Origin: Algoriphagus sp. AGSA1 | GTDB taxonomy: Bacteria; Bacteroidota; Bacteroidia; Cytophagales; Cyclobacteriaceae | Assembly: GCF_021390545.1 (NCBI RefSeq) | Contig: NZ_JAJUWR010000042.1 | Location: 1 to 40,273 of the forward strand | Reading direction: 5' to 3' | DNA: 40,273 bases | In this document: one piece after another, positions 7,784-15,530 of the stretch | Layout: each line of letters opens with the position of its first letter | Position numbering within the stretch: position 1 is the stretch's first letter | Translations under genes and position numbers: made by a program | Notes under the pieces: generated by a model | Told to the model about the DNA's origin: nothing | What the model saw: the letters and a program-made list of their open reading frames with translations, nothing else | Databases searched by the model: none

Positions 7784-8020
7784 TTTTTTACCCCATACTA
7801 TGCATCAGGGGTCATAGCAGCCTGCCCTGATACTTTTGTGGGAAGCTTCAATTTCTTTTGTCTCAAACCTCCCATTTGCTGTAAAGCTATTTCTGCAATT
7901 CACCCTCCCTTTAAAATCCCGTAATTACTGACTATGCATATCGGCATAGAATTACTGACATTTGATATGATTAAAGGTGTTTTTCAGTGGCCATATACCC
8001 ACTTATCATTTGACAGGAAA

Positions 8021-8054
8021 TCTCGCACCTGACTGCCTTCGGGCAGGTGCGAGA
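8021..8054. repeat. REP-like hairpin, TCTCGCACCTG stem
   Basis: TCTCGCACCTG (8021-8031) pairs perfectly with CAGGTGCGAGA (8044-8054) over a 12-base loop. A second GCCTGCC-type hairpin, CTGCC...GGCAG, lies at about 8084-8109. Both lie in the hbd-cvfB divergent intergenic region (7685-8232), which holds no credible gene. Confidence 0.55.
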
Positions 8055-8125
8055 CAATCATTCCTATGTGTGAAACTTAAGTCCTGTCTGCCTAAAGTGC
8101 GGTAGGCAGGCTCGATTTCTTATGC

Positions 8126-8133
8126 TAACTTTG
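8126..8133 (+). promoter_or_regulatory. Putative -7 box (TAACTTTG) for the CvfB-like gene
   Basis: TAACTTTG matches TAnnTTTG and lies directly after the GCCTGCC-type hairpin. The ATG at 8233 would follow a leader of about 95 bases. No clear -33 TTG is visible, since the hairpin occupies that position. Confidence 0.35.
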
Positions 8134-8232
8134 TAGTAAAATCATATACGGATCCCTCTTATAGTAACTATTCTGTAAGTTGTTCAGGGGCTCCTTTGAC
8201 GCCCAGGCCATAAAAAGATAAATTACATACCC

Positions 8233-9069
8233 ATGAAGGAACTCGGTTTAATTTCAAAATTGCCCATCAACAGATTTACAGACTTCGGTGCTTATCTGGC
8301 CTTGAGTTCCGGAGAAGAGCTTTTGCTTCCCAAAGGCTACCTCACAGGTGAGGAGAAAGAAGGCGATGAACTGGAAGTGTTTGTCTATACGGACAGTGAG
8401 GATCGCCCGGTGGCGGTTACCCAAAAGCCACTGGCACTTCTGGATGAATTTGCCGTGCTGGAAGCCAAGGAAGTCACTTCCTTCGGCGCGTTCATGGACT
8501 GGGGCCTGCCCAAGGATCTCTTTGTGCCAAAAGCCGAAATGGGCAAAAACATGGAAGTAGGAGAGAAATACCTGGTCAAAGTCTGTGTTGATTATAAAAC
8601 CAACCGGTTGATAGGCGTCAGCAAGTACAAGGATTTTCTTCGATTGGCTCCCTTGGATTGGGAAGCTGGCAAGGAACTGGAAGGAGTTGTTTTTGAGGAG
8701 ACTGAACTGGGATTCAAAGTCTTGATCGATGATGAGTACGAAGGGCTACTTTACAAAAATGAAGTTTTTCAACCTTTGAGACTGGGAGAAAAACGTAAAG
8801 TGTATATCAAAAAGAACAGGGAAGACGGGAAGCTGGACTTACAGCTACTGGCACCGGGCAGGGTAAAATATGACGAGGGATCGGAAAAAATACTTGGGAT
8901 TTTAGAGGAGAAAGGGTTTTTGCAACTGCATGACAAGTCTGCCCCTGAGATGATTCAGGAGCAACTGGGAATGAGCAAGAAGCACTTCAAACAATGCATT
9001 GGACAACTTTATAAAGCAAAGATGATTCAGATTGAACCCGATGGGATCAGGCTAAATGCATCGAATTAA
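8233..9069 (+). CDS. CvfB-family S1-like RNA-binding protein
   Basis: The 278-residue protein matches the CvfB/YitL architecture: repeated S1-type OB folds (recognisable at FTDFGAYLAL near residue 16 and VTSFGAFMDWGLPKDLFVP near residue 80), a third OB-like segment from about 150, and a C-terminal winged helix (about 215-275). In Firmicutes CvfB binds RNA and influences virulence and stress gene expression; in Bacteroidota its role is little known. The start ATG is well placed behind a TAnnTTTG box. It overlaps the end of the convergent ArsC-like gene by 23 bp. Confidence 0.85.
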   Translation: MKELGLISKLPINRFTDFGAYLALSSGEELLLPKGYLTGEEKEGDELEVFVYTDSEDRPVAVTQKPLALLDEFAVLEAKEVTSFGAFMDWGLPKDLFVPKAEMGKNMEVGEKYLVKVCVDYKTNRLIGVSKYKDFLRLAPLDWEAGKELEGVVFEETELGFKVLIDDEYEGLLYKNEVFQPLRLGEKRKVYIKKNREDGKLDLQLLAPGRVKYDEGSEKILGILEEKGFLQLHDKSAPEMIQEQLGMSKKHFKQCIGQLYKAKMIQIEPDGIRLNASN

Positions 9070-9421
9070 GCTTTAATATATCAGTGGGCGTTTGGCATAA
9101 CACCGCGCTTCCGCGAAGACTGGCAATAGGTGCTTTGATCAGATTGGGATATTTTATCAGGATATTCAGCCAGCTTTCATCATCCCAGTTTTTGCCGGCT
9201 ATGTGCCGCTGATAATCGGGACTGGCCCTGTTGAGCAGATCCTTGGCTCTTAGGTTTAGCTTGATCAAGAGACTGTGCCATTGGGTAGCGGTGAGCCTTT
9301 CCTTGCTTAGGTCTATGGTGTTGACAAATTGGGCTACGGATTTGGCATAAGCCAGGGTCTGTTTGTCCACTACCTGGGAAGGAGAATGATAGAAATACAA
9401 TTCTGAAGGGTGGGTTTTCAT
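9047..9421 (-). CDS. ArsC/Spx-family thioredoxin-fold protein lacking the catalytic cysteine
   Basis: The C-terminal half carries the ArsC-family signature: a basic helix (LRAKDLLNR), an aspartate/tryptophan-rich segment, then PNLIKAPIA, a PTDIL motif and a final helix. The N-terminus starts like ArsC (ELYFYHSPSQ) but the expected CxxS or CxxC near residue 13 is replaced by SPSQVVDK, and no cysteine lies nearby. It therefore probably cannot reduce arsenate and may be structural or regulatory, like Spx-type proteins. At 124 residues it is otherwise full length. Its 3' end overlaps the convergent cvfB-like gene by 23 bp. No arsenic resistance gene is near. Confidence 0.7.
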   Translation of the reverse strand: MKTHPSELYFYHSPSQVVDKQTLAYAKSVAQFVNTIDLSKERLTATQWHSLLIKLNLRAKDLLNRASPDYQRHIAGKNWDDESWLNILIKYPNLIKAPIASLRGSAVLCQTPTDILKLNSMHLA

Positions 9422-9529
9422 GGCTTTTTTGGTTTATTTACTTATTAATATACTGAAAATCTACAGTTTATAAAAGAATTGATGCTAAAATAATATATTC
9501 AAGCTTGCCTGCCAGAGGTAGGAAGCTGG

Positions 9530-9592
9530 TATCAAGAGGCTAGTATCAAGAATAAAGAGACTAGAATCAAGAATCAAGAGACTAGAGCAGAG
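9530..9592. repeat. 7-base repeat tract, TATCAAG/AGACTAG type
   Basis: Nine consecutive 7-base words with a common AAG or TAG ending occupy this stretch. It lies in the intergenic region 9422-9763, which holds no credible gene. Confidence 0.7.
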
Positions 9593-9621
9593 CCAAAAAT
9601 CAAGATTTAATTAAAGTGACA

Positions 9622-9726
9622 AACATCCAACATCTAACATCCGACACCGGTCATCCTACACCGGACACCGGTCATCCGACATCCTACACCGGTCACCGGT
9701 CATCCGACAACCGGACTCCCGTCTCC
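9622..9726. repeat. 15-unit 7-base repeat tract, RNCAYCS type
   Basis: Fifteen consecutive 7-base words, mostly AACATCC, GACACCG or GTCATCC variants, keep perfect phase. The tract ends 37 bp before the start codon of the YkgJ-like gene. Confidence 0.75.
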
Positions 9727-9763
9727 CCTCTATCAATAACTTAAAACAGTACTTCTAAGAACC

Positions 9764-10258
9764 TTGAAAATCAATCTTGAAAATTTCAGAAAAGAGAGCA
9801 AATCGGAATATTCTTCTCACCTGAGATTGAAGGCTAGGTTGAGAAAAATCAAGCCAAAAGTCTTGGATGAAAAGTTTGAAAAACTGCATGGAGAGGCTTT
9901 CGAAGAGATAGATTGCCTGGACTGTGCGAACTGCTGCAAAACGACGAGTCCTATTTTCCTCAATACTGACATTGACCGCCTTGCAAAAGTGTTCCGTATG
10001 AAAAGCAGTGCTTTTATAGAGGAGTACCTGCATAGGGATGAGGAGGGTGATTTTGTCCTGAACTTTTCTCCCTGCGTTTTTCTGGGTACCGACAATAAGT
10101 GCCTGGTCTATGAAGACAGGCCTAAGGCATGCCGGGAATATCCCCACACAAACCGCAAGAAAATACACGGTGTTCTGGAGCTTTCCCTTAAAAACACACT
10201 TGTCTGTCCCGCGGTTTTCAAAATTTTCCAGCAGATTGGGAAGGATTATAGGAAGTAA
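9764..10258 (+). CDS. YkgJ-family cysteine-cluster protein (putative Zn/Fe-binding)
   Basis: The CxxCxxCC cluster (Cys51, 54, 57, 58; DCLDCANCCKT) defines the YkgJ / UPF0153 family, thought to bind iron-sulfur or zinc. Further cysteines in SPCVF, NKCLVY, KACREYP and LVCPAVF complete the usual metal-site set. The start is most likely TTG at 9764: an in-frame stop lies at 9737-9739 and no in-frame ATG appears before the cysteine cluster. It is followed 46 bp later by the ROK kinase gene on the same strand. The biochemical function of the family is unsettled. Confidence 0.82.
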   Translation: MKINLENFRKESKSEYSSHLRLKARLRKIKPKVLDEKFEKLHGEAFEEIDCLDCANCCKTTSPIFLNTDIDRLAKVFRMKSSAFIEEYLHRDEEGDFVLNFSPCVFLGTDNKCLVYEDRPKACREYPHTNRKKIHGVLELSLKNTLVCPAVFKIFQQIGKDYRK

Positions 10259-10304
10259 TACTTTTCTTTTGCTTTTTTGAAACCGTAAACCTATTAATAA
10301 AACT

Positions 10305-11237
10305 ATGCAAAATCAGGAAGCGCATTTCCTTGGAGTGGACGTGGGGGGAACTCACTTGAAGATTGGCCTTGTGGATAGAGGGGGCAAAATTATAGACTTT
10401 GTGAAAGAAGATACCACTTCTTACCGTGATCATCCTGAGGGTTTTGGGCCGGCTTTTATCGCCGGTCTGGAGAAGTATCTGTCTAAGTATCCGCAAGTAA
10501 AAAATGTGGGGATCGGTCTGCCGGGTATGATCTCAAAAGACAGGACAACAGCACTGGAAATTCCTGCCATACCTTCACTCAATGGGTTTAACCTTAAGGG
10601 TAATCTGGAGCAGAAGTACCCTAAACATGAATTTTTCCTGGAAAATGATGCCGCCGCGGCCGCAATAGGTGAATTTTATTTTGGAAAGGATGACCCCTCC
10701 CAGAATTTTCTCTTCATTACCATGGGCACAGGCATCGGCAGCGCCCTGGTACTGGACGGTCAGGTGTTCAAAGGTTCCCGGGGCAATGCCATGGAGATGG
10801 GCCACATGCTTTCCAAAGGTGCCGCCAGACTGGAAACCCTGGTTGGCAGACAAGGGATTCTCAATATCATGTCTCGGCTTATAAACGCTTATCCGGAAAA
10901 AGCAGGGGAGTTGGTAGGGGCCGAACTGGGCACGCATTTACTGGTGGATACTGCCAAGGCAGGTAACCCGGTATCGCTGATGGTTTTTGAGGAGGTGGCG
11001 AGAATATTGGGCGAAGCCATAGTTTCCGCCATCAGAATCCTCGATGTGACTGATGTGTATTTTGGGGGAGGAATCTCCGCAGGACTCGAGTTTATGATGC
11101 CTACCTTGGACCGCACCATTAAGCAATACCTTAGCCAGTACTACAGCAAGGACCTGGTCTTGAAAAAAGCAACCCTTGAAAACAACGCCGGCACACTGGG
11201 TGCCGCCGCCCTATGTTTTATGGATTCTGGTCTGTAA
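10305..11237 (+). CDS. ROK family sugar kinase lacking the zinc-binding cysteine motif
   Basis: The protein probably phosphorylates a hexose such as glucose. The phosphate-1 motif DVGGTHLKIG spans residues 12-21, ENDAAAA gives the catalytic base Asp115, and EMGH (164-167) matches the conserved ExGH signature. In typical ROK kinases a CxCGxxGCxE zinc site follows ExGH; here it is replaced by KGAARLETLVG, keeping only the Glu. Loss of the cysteines is also known in polyphosphate glucokinases, so PPGK-like activity is an alternative. At 310 residues it is full length. No HTH is present, so it is not a ROK repressor. Its 3' end overlaps the convergent lipoprotein gene by 20 bp. Confidence 0.85.
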   Translation: MQNQEAHFLGVDVGGTHLKIGLVDRGGKIIDFVKEDTTSYRDHPEGFGPAFIAGLEKYLSKYPQVKNVGIGLPGMISKDRTTALEIPAIPSLNGFNLKGNLEQKYPKHEFFLENDAAAAAIGEFYFGKDDPSQNFLFITMGTGIGSALVLDGQVFKGSRGNAMEMGHMLSKGAARLETLVGRQGILNIMSRLINAYPEKAGELVGAELGTHLLVDTAKAGNPVSLMVFEEVARILGEAIVSAIRILDVTDVYFGGGISAGLEFMMPTLDRTIKQYLSQYYSKDLVLKKATLENNAGTLGAAALCFMDSGL

Positions 11238-11604
11238 CGTTCACTTCGGACACCTTACTGATGGCATTTAGCCGAAAAAGAACTCTTAGGGGTTCTTTTT
11301 CGGTTTTTACCCCCTTGCAGTCCCCGCTGGGTTCCAGGAAGTAAAAGAAAAAACTCTGGCTTTTATCCACCAGCTCTACCCGGTCTGGACGCCCGAATGT
11401 TTTGATCAAAGCCTGATTATCCACTCCTAAAAAGGTGTGCTTGATCCGCTCAAACTCTTCCAGATCCTGGATTCTCAGTCCTTTGCAACCGTATCTATCG
11501 GATTTCCAACCTTTCATGTCCATAGTTCCTGTATCTCTTTTGGAACTGCAAGAGATAGTAATGACGAGGAATAGTAGGGCAAAATACAACAGGCTCTTAG
11601 GCAT
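11218..11604 (-). CDS. Small putative lipoprotein (128 aa), unknown function
   Basis: A hydrophobic N-terminus ends in the lipobox ITISC, with the acylated cysteine at residue 19, so the protein should be anchored in a membrane facing the periplasm. The mature part is soluble, with four segments of predicted strand and the phrase LIKTFGRPDRVELVD, reminiscent of SmpA/OmlA-like folds (a helix then a GxPD turn). Two further cysteines may form a disulfide. It starts 3 bp after the membrane protein gene at 11608-11973 and converges with the ROK kinase gene. The SmpA resemblance is weak. Confidence 0.7.
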   Translation of the reverse strand: MPKSLLYFALLFLVITISCSSKRDTGTMDMKGWKSDRYGCKGLRIQDLEEFERIKHTFLGVDNQALIKTFGRPDRVELVDKSQSFFFYFLEPSGDCKGVKTEKEPLRVLFRLNAISKVSEVNVTDQNP

Positions 11605-11607
11605 AAG

Positions 11608-11973
11608 TCACATGGAAATAGAATGGATATCTGATTTAAGCTGCTGGTTTTTCCAGAGCCAAAAGAAGGAGGCAAGGCAATAAATAACCAAAACCACCCC
11701 CAGAGCCGGCAAAGGTAAAAGAGTTTGGGCTAAGAAAAAGACTAACCCAGCAAATGCCAGTATCCTTGCGATCTCCTGTGGGGCATACCAGGCTCTTTTC
11801 TCAAAAATCCCGGAAAAGCTAACCGTGGTCCAGACAATGAGCAGGCTTAGCAGCACTTCTGGCACCCAGGTGAAAGTGTCCACCTTAAATAGGAAAAAAC
11901 CTGTCAGGATCATTTCTATGGCCATCAGGATGAAATACACCGGGATTGCGATCACTACGGGACTGAGGTTCAT
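11608..11973 (-). CDS. Membrane protein, probable internally deleted sterol-desaturase-family remnant
   Basis: The product has about four hydrophobic segments in 121 residues. Its first residues (MNLSPVVIAIPVYFILMAIEMI) resemble the N-terminus of Bacteroidota sterol desaturase / fatty acid hydroxylase proteins, and its second half (SGIFEKRAWYAPQEIARIL) resembles their C-terminal membrane extension. The intervening catalytic region with the histidine boxes is absent; no HxxHH motif is present. I infer an in-frame internal deletion, though a small family in its own right is possible. An upstream ATG at 12027 is unlikely because the -7 box at 12004-12011 lies downstream of it. It is followed after 3 bp by the lipoprotein gene. 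Confidence 0.6.
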   Translation of the reverse strand: MNLSPVVIAIPVYFILMAIEMILTGFFLFKVDTFTWVPEVLLSLLIVWTTVSFSGIFEKRAWYAPQEIARILAFAGLVFFLAQTLLPLPALGVVLVIYCLASFFWLWKNQQLKSDIHSISM

Positions 11974-12003
11974 TATTTTGGGAGTTTTGGCGAAGCCAGT
12001 TGT

Positions 12004-12011
12004 CAAAGATA
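12004..12011 (-). promoter_or_regulatory. Putative -7 box (TATCTTTG) for the membrane protein/lipoprotein unit
   Basis: On the minus strand TATCTTTG matches TAnnTTTG about 30 bp before the ATG at 11973. It decides the start of that gene, since the alternative ATG at 12027 would lie upstream of the transcript start. No clear -33 element is seen. Confidence 0.45.
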
Positions 12012-12088
12012 AAGATAAAAGGATCATCGATAAGTCGGATTCAGTTTGTCCAAATCCTTTATATTAGCGGATTCAATTCCCCTTCATT

Positions 12089-12583
12089 ATGTATTACCGA
12101 TTCGGAAAAGCCTTTTATTTTCTCAGTGTTGCCTTGTTCATTTTCTTGCTGCTCTACTTTTACTCTGCCATGCCGGAGCATGTGGGGTACAGTTTCGATG
12201 AAGGTGGACTTTCCGGGGATAGACTGAGTAAAAGCTTCTTTTTCTATGGAATGATAGGGCTTTTTATTGTCATGAATGTGATCGTGCTGCTGCCGCCCAA
12301 ACTCCTGGAAACAGGCAATCACAAGGGACTGAGCAGGGTTTTTCCCAAGGGAGAGTCCTACAGGGATTTTTTCCTGGCATGGTTTTATTCGTTCGGAGGT
12401 ATGCTGAATATGAGTTTGGTCATGCTGGTGTTCTACACACATGCGATCAATAATCAGGAGGAAATAGCCGCAAGTCAGTTCAAACTCTTCTTTTATCTGT
12501 TTCCCGCACTTTTCGTGGGGTGGGTAATCGGATTATTTGCTATACTGGCAGGCAAATTCAATCAGGTCAAAAACAAGTCTTGA
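12089..12583 (+). CDS. Integral membrane protein with about four transmembrane segments, unknown function
   Basis: Hydrophobic segments lie at about residues 7-27, 51-72, 100-122 and 132-153 of 164. A conserved-looking soluble loop (MPEHVGYSFDEGGL) follows the first segment and faces the outside in a simple model; it resembles the (P)xHfgxdGxpd loop of DUF1648-type proteins. It lies 23 bp upstream of parE on the same strand and may be co-transcribed with it. No enzymatic motif is visible. Confidence 0.72.
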   Translation: MYYRFGKAFYFLSVALFIFLLLYFYSAMPEHVGYSFDEGGLSGDRLSKSFFFYGMIGLFIVMNVIVLLPPKLLETGNHKGLSRVFPKGESYRDFFLAWFYSFGGMLNMSLVMLVFYTHAINNQEEIAASQFKLFFYLFPALFVGWVIGLFAILAGKFNQVKNKS

Positions 12584-12606
12584 GTATAATTAGCATCAAT
12601 TAGAAT

Positions 12607-14505
12607 ATGGCTGGAGAAGTAAAATATACAGAAGACAGTATCAAATCCCTCGATTGGAGGGAACATATCCGGCTCAGACCGGGGATGTACATTGGTAAAT
12701 TGGGAGATGGTAGCGCACAGGATGATGGGATCTATGTGCTCGTAAAAGAGGTGCTGGACAATTCCATCGATGAACACATGATGGGCTATGGCAGGACCAT
12801 AGACGTCAAAATCTCTGAACATAAAGTAGAAGTAAGGGATTACGGTCGGGGTATTCCCTTGGGAAAAGTGATAGACTGCGTGTCCAAGATCAATACCGGT
12901 GGAAAGTACGACTCAGGGGCTTTCCAAAAGTCCGTGGGACTGAACGGCGTCGGTACCAAAGCGGTAAATGCCCTGTCGGATTTCTTTAAAGTACAGGCTT
13001 ATCGAGAGGGTGAAACCAAAGTAGCGGAATTCGAAAAAGGCATTCTGGTCAATGATCCCCCGGTCACCAAGTCTTCTGACCGCAATGGCACCAAAGTGGT
13101 TTTTTCCCCTGATGGAGGCATTTTCAAAAATTATCACTTTATCCCGGAATACCTGGAAAACCAGATTTGGAACTATGCCTACCTGAACGCAGGCCTGACC
13201 ATCAATTATAACGGCAAAAAATATTTCTCCGACAGGGGGCTTTATGACCTGCTATCCAATAAAATCGACGAGGAAAGCCAGCGCTATCCCATCATTCACC
13301 TGAAAGGAAATGATATAGAAGTGGCCCTAACCCATTCCAATCAGTATGGGGAGGAATATTACTCCTTTGTCAACGGTCAATACACCACTCAGGGAGGAAC
13401 CCACCTGGCCGCCTTCCGTGAGGCTGTGGTCAAGACTGTCCGGGAGTTTTTCAAGAAAGATTATGATGCCTCAGACATTCGTCAGAGTGTGGTGGCCGCT
13501 ATTTCCATCCGTGTACAGGAACCTGTCTTTGAATCCCAGACCAAGACAAAGCTGGGCTCCCAATCCGTAGGGCCTGACGGGCCCACCGTACGGACCTTCA
13601 TCAATGACTTCCTCAAGACAGAGCTGGACAATTACCTGCATAAAAACCCCGCGGTCGCAGATGCGCTTCTGAAGCGTATCCTACAGTCCGAGCGTGAACG
13701 AAAGGAGATCTCCGGCATTAAGAAACTTGCCAATGAGCGCGCCAAAAAAGCCAACCTCCATAACAAAAAACTAAGGGACTGCCGCGTCCACTATGATGAC
13801 CCCAAAGCCAAAGAGGATGTAAAGGCGAATACCATGCTCTTCCTCACTGAGGGTGACTCAGCCTCAGGATCCATCACCAAGTCCCGTGACGTACAGACCC
13901 AGGCTGTGTTTTCTCTTCGTGGAAAACCCCTCAACTGTTTCGGCATGACCAAGAAAGTGGTCTATGAGAATGAGGAGTTTAACTTACTACAGCATGCCCT
14001 GAATATAGAGGATGGCATAGAGAATCTTCGCTATAGAAAGATCGTGATCGCCACGGATGCCGATGTGGATGGCATGCATATCCGGCTGCTGATCATGACC
14101 TACTTCCTGCAGTTTTTCCCGGATCTGGTCAAGAACGGCCATTTGTTTATTCTGGAAACACCTTTGTTCCGGGTAAGAAACAAGAAAGAGACAATCTATT
14201 GCTATACCGACGAAGAGCGGCAGCGGGCGATTCATAAGCTGGGAAACAAGCCTGAGATCACCCGATTCAAAGGATTGGGAGAGATTTCCCCTGAGGAATT
14301 CGGTGGATTTATCGGGGAAGATATTCGGTTGGAGCCGATCATATTGAACAAGGAGACCAAAATAGGGGATCTGCTGACATTCTATATGGGAAAAAATACA
14401 CCTAACCGGCAAAATTTCATTATCAAAAACCTCAAAATCGAGAAGGATTTGGCTCTCGAAGACCCTAAAAAGGAGGAAGTTGAGGAGGATAATGAAGCTG
14501 CTTAA
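12607..14505 (+). CDS. parE: DNA topoisomerase IV subunit B (ATPase subunit)
   Basis: ParE powers decatenation and relaxation of DNA together with ParC. The GHKL ATPase domain shows the catalytic Glu48 (KEVLDNSIDEH), Asp78 in RDYGRGIP and the ATP lid GLNGVGTKAVN (111-121). The TOPRIM domain shows LTEGDSASG (Glu about 416) and DADVDGMHIR (acidic residues from about 484), which bind magnesium. At 632 residues it is the usual length, and it ends in an acidic tail. Closeness to parC supports topo IV rather than gyrase. Here parE and parC are separated by a SatD-type pair and a palindrome. Confidence 0.95.
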   Translation: MAGEVKYTEDSIKSLDWREHIRLRPGMYIGKLGDGSAQDDGIYVLVKEVLDNSIDEHMMGYGRTIDVKISEHKVEVRDYGRGIPLGKVIDCVSKINTGGKYDSGAFQKSVGLNGVGTKAVNALSDFFKVQAYREGETKVAEFEKGILVNDPPVTKSSDRNGTKVVFSPDGGIFKNYHFIPEYLENQIWNYAYLNAGLTINYNGKKYFSDRGLYDLLSNKIDEESQRYPIIHLKGNDIEVALTHSNQYGEEYYSFVNGQYTTQGGTHLAAFREAVVKTVREFFKKDYDASDIRQSVVAAISIRVQEPVFESQTKTKLGSQSVGPDGPTVRTFINDFLKTELDNYLHKNPAVADALLKRILQSERERKEISGIKKLANERAKKANLHNKKLRDCRVHYDDPKAKEDVKANTMLFLTEGDSASGSITKSRDVQTQAVFSLRGKPLNCFGMTKKVVYENEEFNLLQHALNIEDGIENLRYRKIVIATDADVDGMHIRLLIMTYFLQFFPDLVKNGHLFILETPLFRVRNKKETIYCYTDEERQRAIHKLGNKPEITRFKGLGEISPEEFGGFIGEDIRLEPIILNKETKIGDLLTFYMGKNTPNRQNFIIKNLKIEKDLALEDPKKEEVEEDNEAA

Positions 14506-14530
14506 TTTTTGCACAAAAGACGCAAAAAAA

Positions 14531-14561
14531 TTAATTATTGCATTTTTTATGCAATAATTAA
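14531..14561. promoter_or_regulatory. 13-bp perfect AT-rich palindrome between parE and the SatD gene
   Basis: TTAATTATTGCAT (14531-14543) and its exact complement (14549-14561) flank five T residues. It could serve as a weak bidirectional terminator for parE or as an operator for the following SatD pair, 45 bp downstream. It is unlike the GC-rich REP hairpins elsewhere in the window. Confidence 0.5.
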
Positions 14562-14605
14562 TAGGATTGTATTATGTTTACAGTGAAAATTGTAGATAGT
14601 AGTTT

Positions 14606-15235
14606 ATGAGAGAATGGATAATAATGGGGGATGTGGTCAACAGCAGTAATGCGGATCAAATAGCCTTACAGAAGAATTTCGCTCAGCTAATCAAAATGAT
14701 TAATGAATCATTCAAAGAGGAATTGGCTTCTCCATTGACTATCACGCTCGGGGATGAGTTTCAGGGTATTGTGAAATCTCCAGAAGATGTAGCTTTCGTT
14801 CTTGTCGCTTTGGAGGAATATAGATGGCGGCTAGAGCTTCCTATTTTGATGCGATATAGTGTGACTTTGGGAGAAATAGATACCGAAATAAACCCAGTCA
14901 TCGCATACGGAATGCTTGGTTCGGGGCTGATGGAAGCCAGAGAAGCACTAGTGGAGATGAAATCAGCGGAAGACAGACTGGTATTGAACGGCGACTTCCC
15001 TAGGAAGCGTCAAATGGCTTTGTCTCTCAATCTTTTGCTAGAATTGCAGGAGCAATGGAAATGGAAGGATAGAGATATTATCAATGGATACTTCCTATAC
15101 AAAGACTATAAAAAAGTAGCTGAAGTACTGGGTAAGGATATATCGTTGATGTGGAGAAGGTTTAAATCACTGGATTTCACTTCTTACCAGAAAAGAAAAA
15201 AGCTTGTCAATCTGATATATGGAGATAGGGATTAG
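14606..15235 (+). CDS. SatD-family protein with a C-terminal HTH-like region
   Basis: The first 130 residues match the SatD family: MGDVVNSS near the start, TLGDEFQG around residue 50, and SVTLGEI with the glycine-rich IAYGMLGSGLMEAREAL in the middle. The GDVVNSS and GDEFQG motifs resemble the nucleotide-cyclase-like core noted in SatD proteins. The last 70 residues look like an HTH (KKVAEVLGKDISLMWRRFKS). SatD was named in the Streptococcus mutans sat operon, where its role is unclear. It overlaps the next gene by 17 bp, so translation is probably coupled. Its position inside the parE-parC pair is unusual. Confidence 0.78.
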   Translation: MREWIIMGDVVNSSNADQIALQKNFAQLIKMINESFKEELASPLTITLGDEFQGIVKSPEDVAFVLVALEEYRWRLELPILMRYSVTLGEIDTEINPVIAYGMLGSGLMEAREALVEMKSAEDRLVLNGDFPRKRQMALSLNLLLELQEQWKWKDRDIINGYFLYKDYKKVAEVLGKDISLMWRRFKSLDFTSYQKRKKLVNLIYGDRD

Positions 15236-15515
15236 ATTTATTGGATTTTATCTGGTGTCGGAAATACTGGCATATTTCATTTTCAAGCTGGTACGGATGA
15301 AATATCTGAAAAATTATGGTTCTCTACGTCCCATGTGGAATGGAATCATAGAGAGGATATTCATCTGGCTATGCCTGACAAGCGGTATATATCATGGCTT
15401 GGTATTATTTGGAGCTTTGAAAATCGGCACAAGAATCAAAGCAGATGAAGATAAAATTTCAAATGATTATTTCCTGATTGGAAAGATTGGTCTTATTGAC
15501 TTTCCAATGCTATAA
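15219..15515 (+). CDS. Small membrane protein paired with SatD (98 aa)
   Basis: Hydrophobic segments occupy about residues 5-25 and 45-68, so the protein likely spans the inner membrane twice. The ATG lies 17 bp inside the SatD gene in another frame, typical of a translationally coupled pair, and parC starts 15 bp after its stop. SatD proteins elsewhere often pair with a DUF3307 membrane protein, but this one is much shorter and I cannot assign it to that family. A membrane partner role for SatD is an inference from the overlap. Confidence 0.62.
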   Translation: MEIGIRFIGFYLVSEILAYFIFKLVRMKYLKNYGSLRPMWNGIIERIFIWLCLTSGIYHGLVLFGALKIGTRIKADEDKISNDYFLIGKIGLIDFPML

Positions 15516-15530
15516 ATACTGGATTATACT

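Noticed and set aside
7715..7924. 69-residue plus-strand open frame in the hbd upstream region
   Set aside because: It begins with TTG, overlaps the likely hbd promoter and shows no recognisable protein features.
9622..9726. CRISPR array
   Set aside because: The repeats are 7 bases long, contiguous and degenerate, with no spacers of 25-40 bases and no cas gene nearby.
14606..15515. Toxin-antitoxin interpretation of the overlapping SatD/membrane pair
   Set aside because: SatD similarity is clear, and neither protein resembles a known toxin or antitoxin; overlap alone is not enough.
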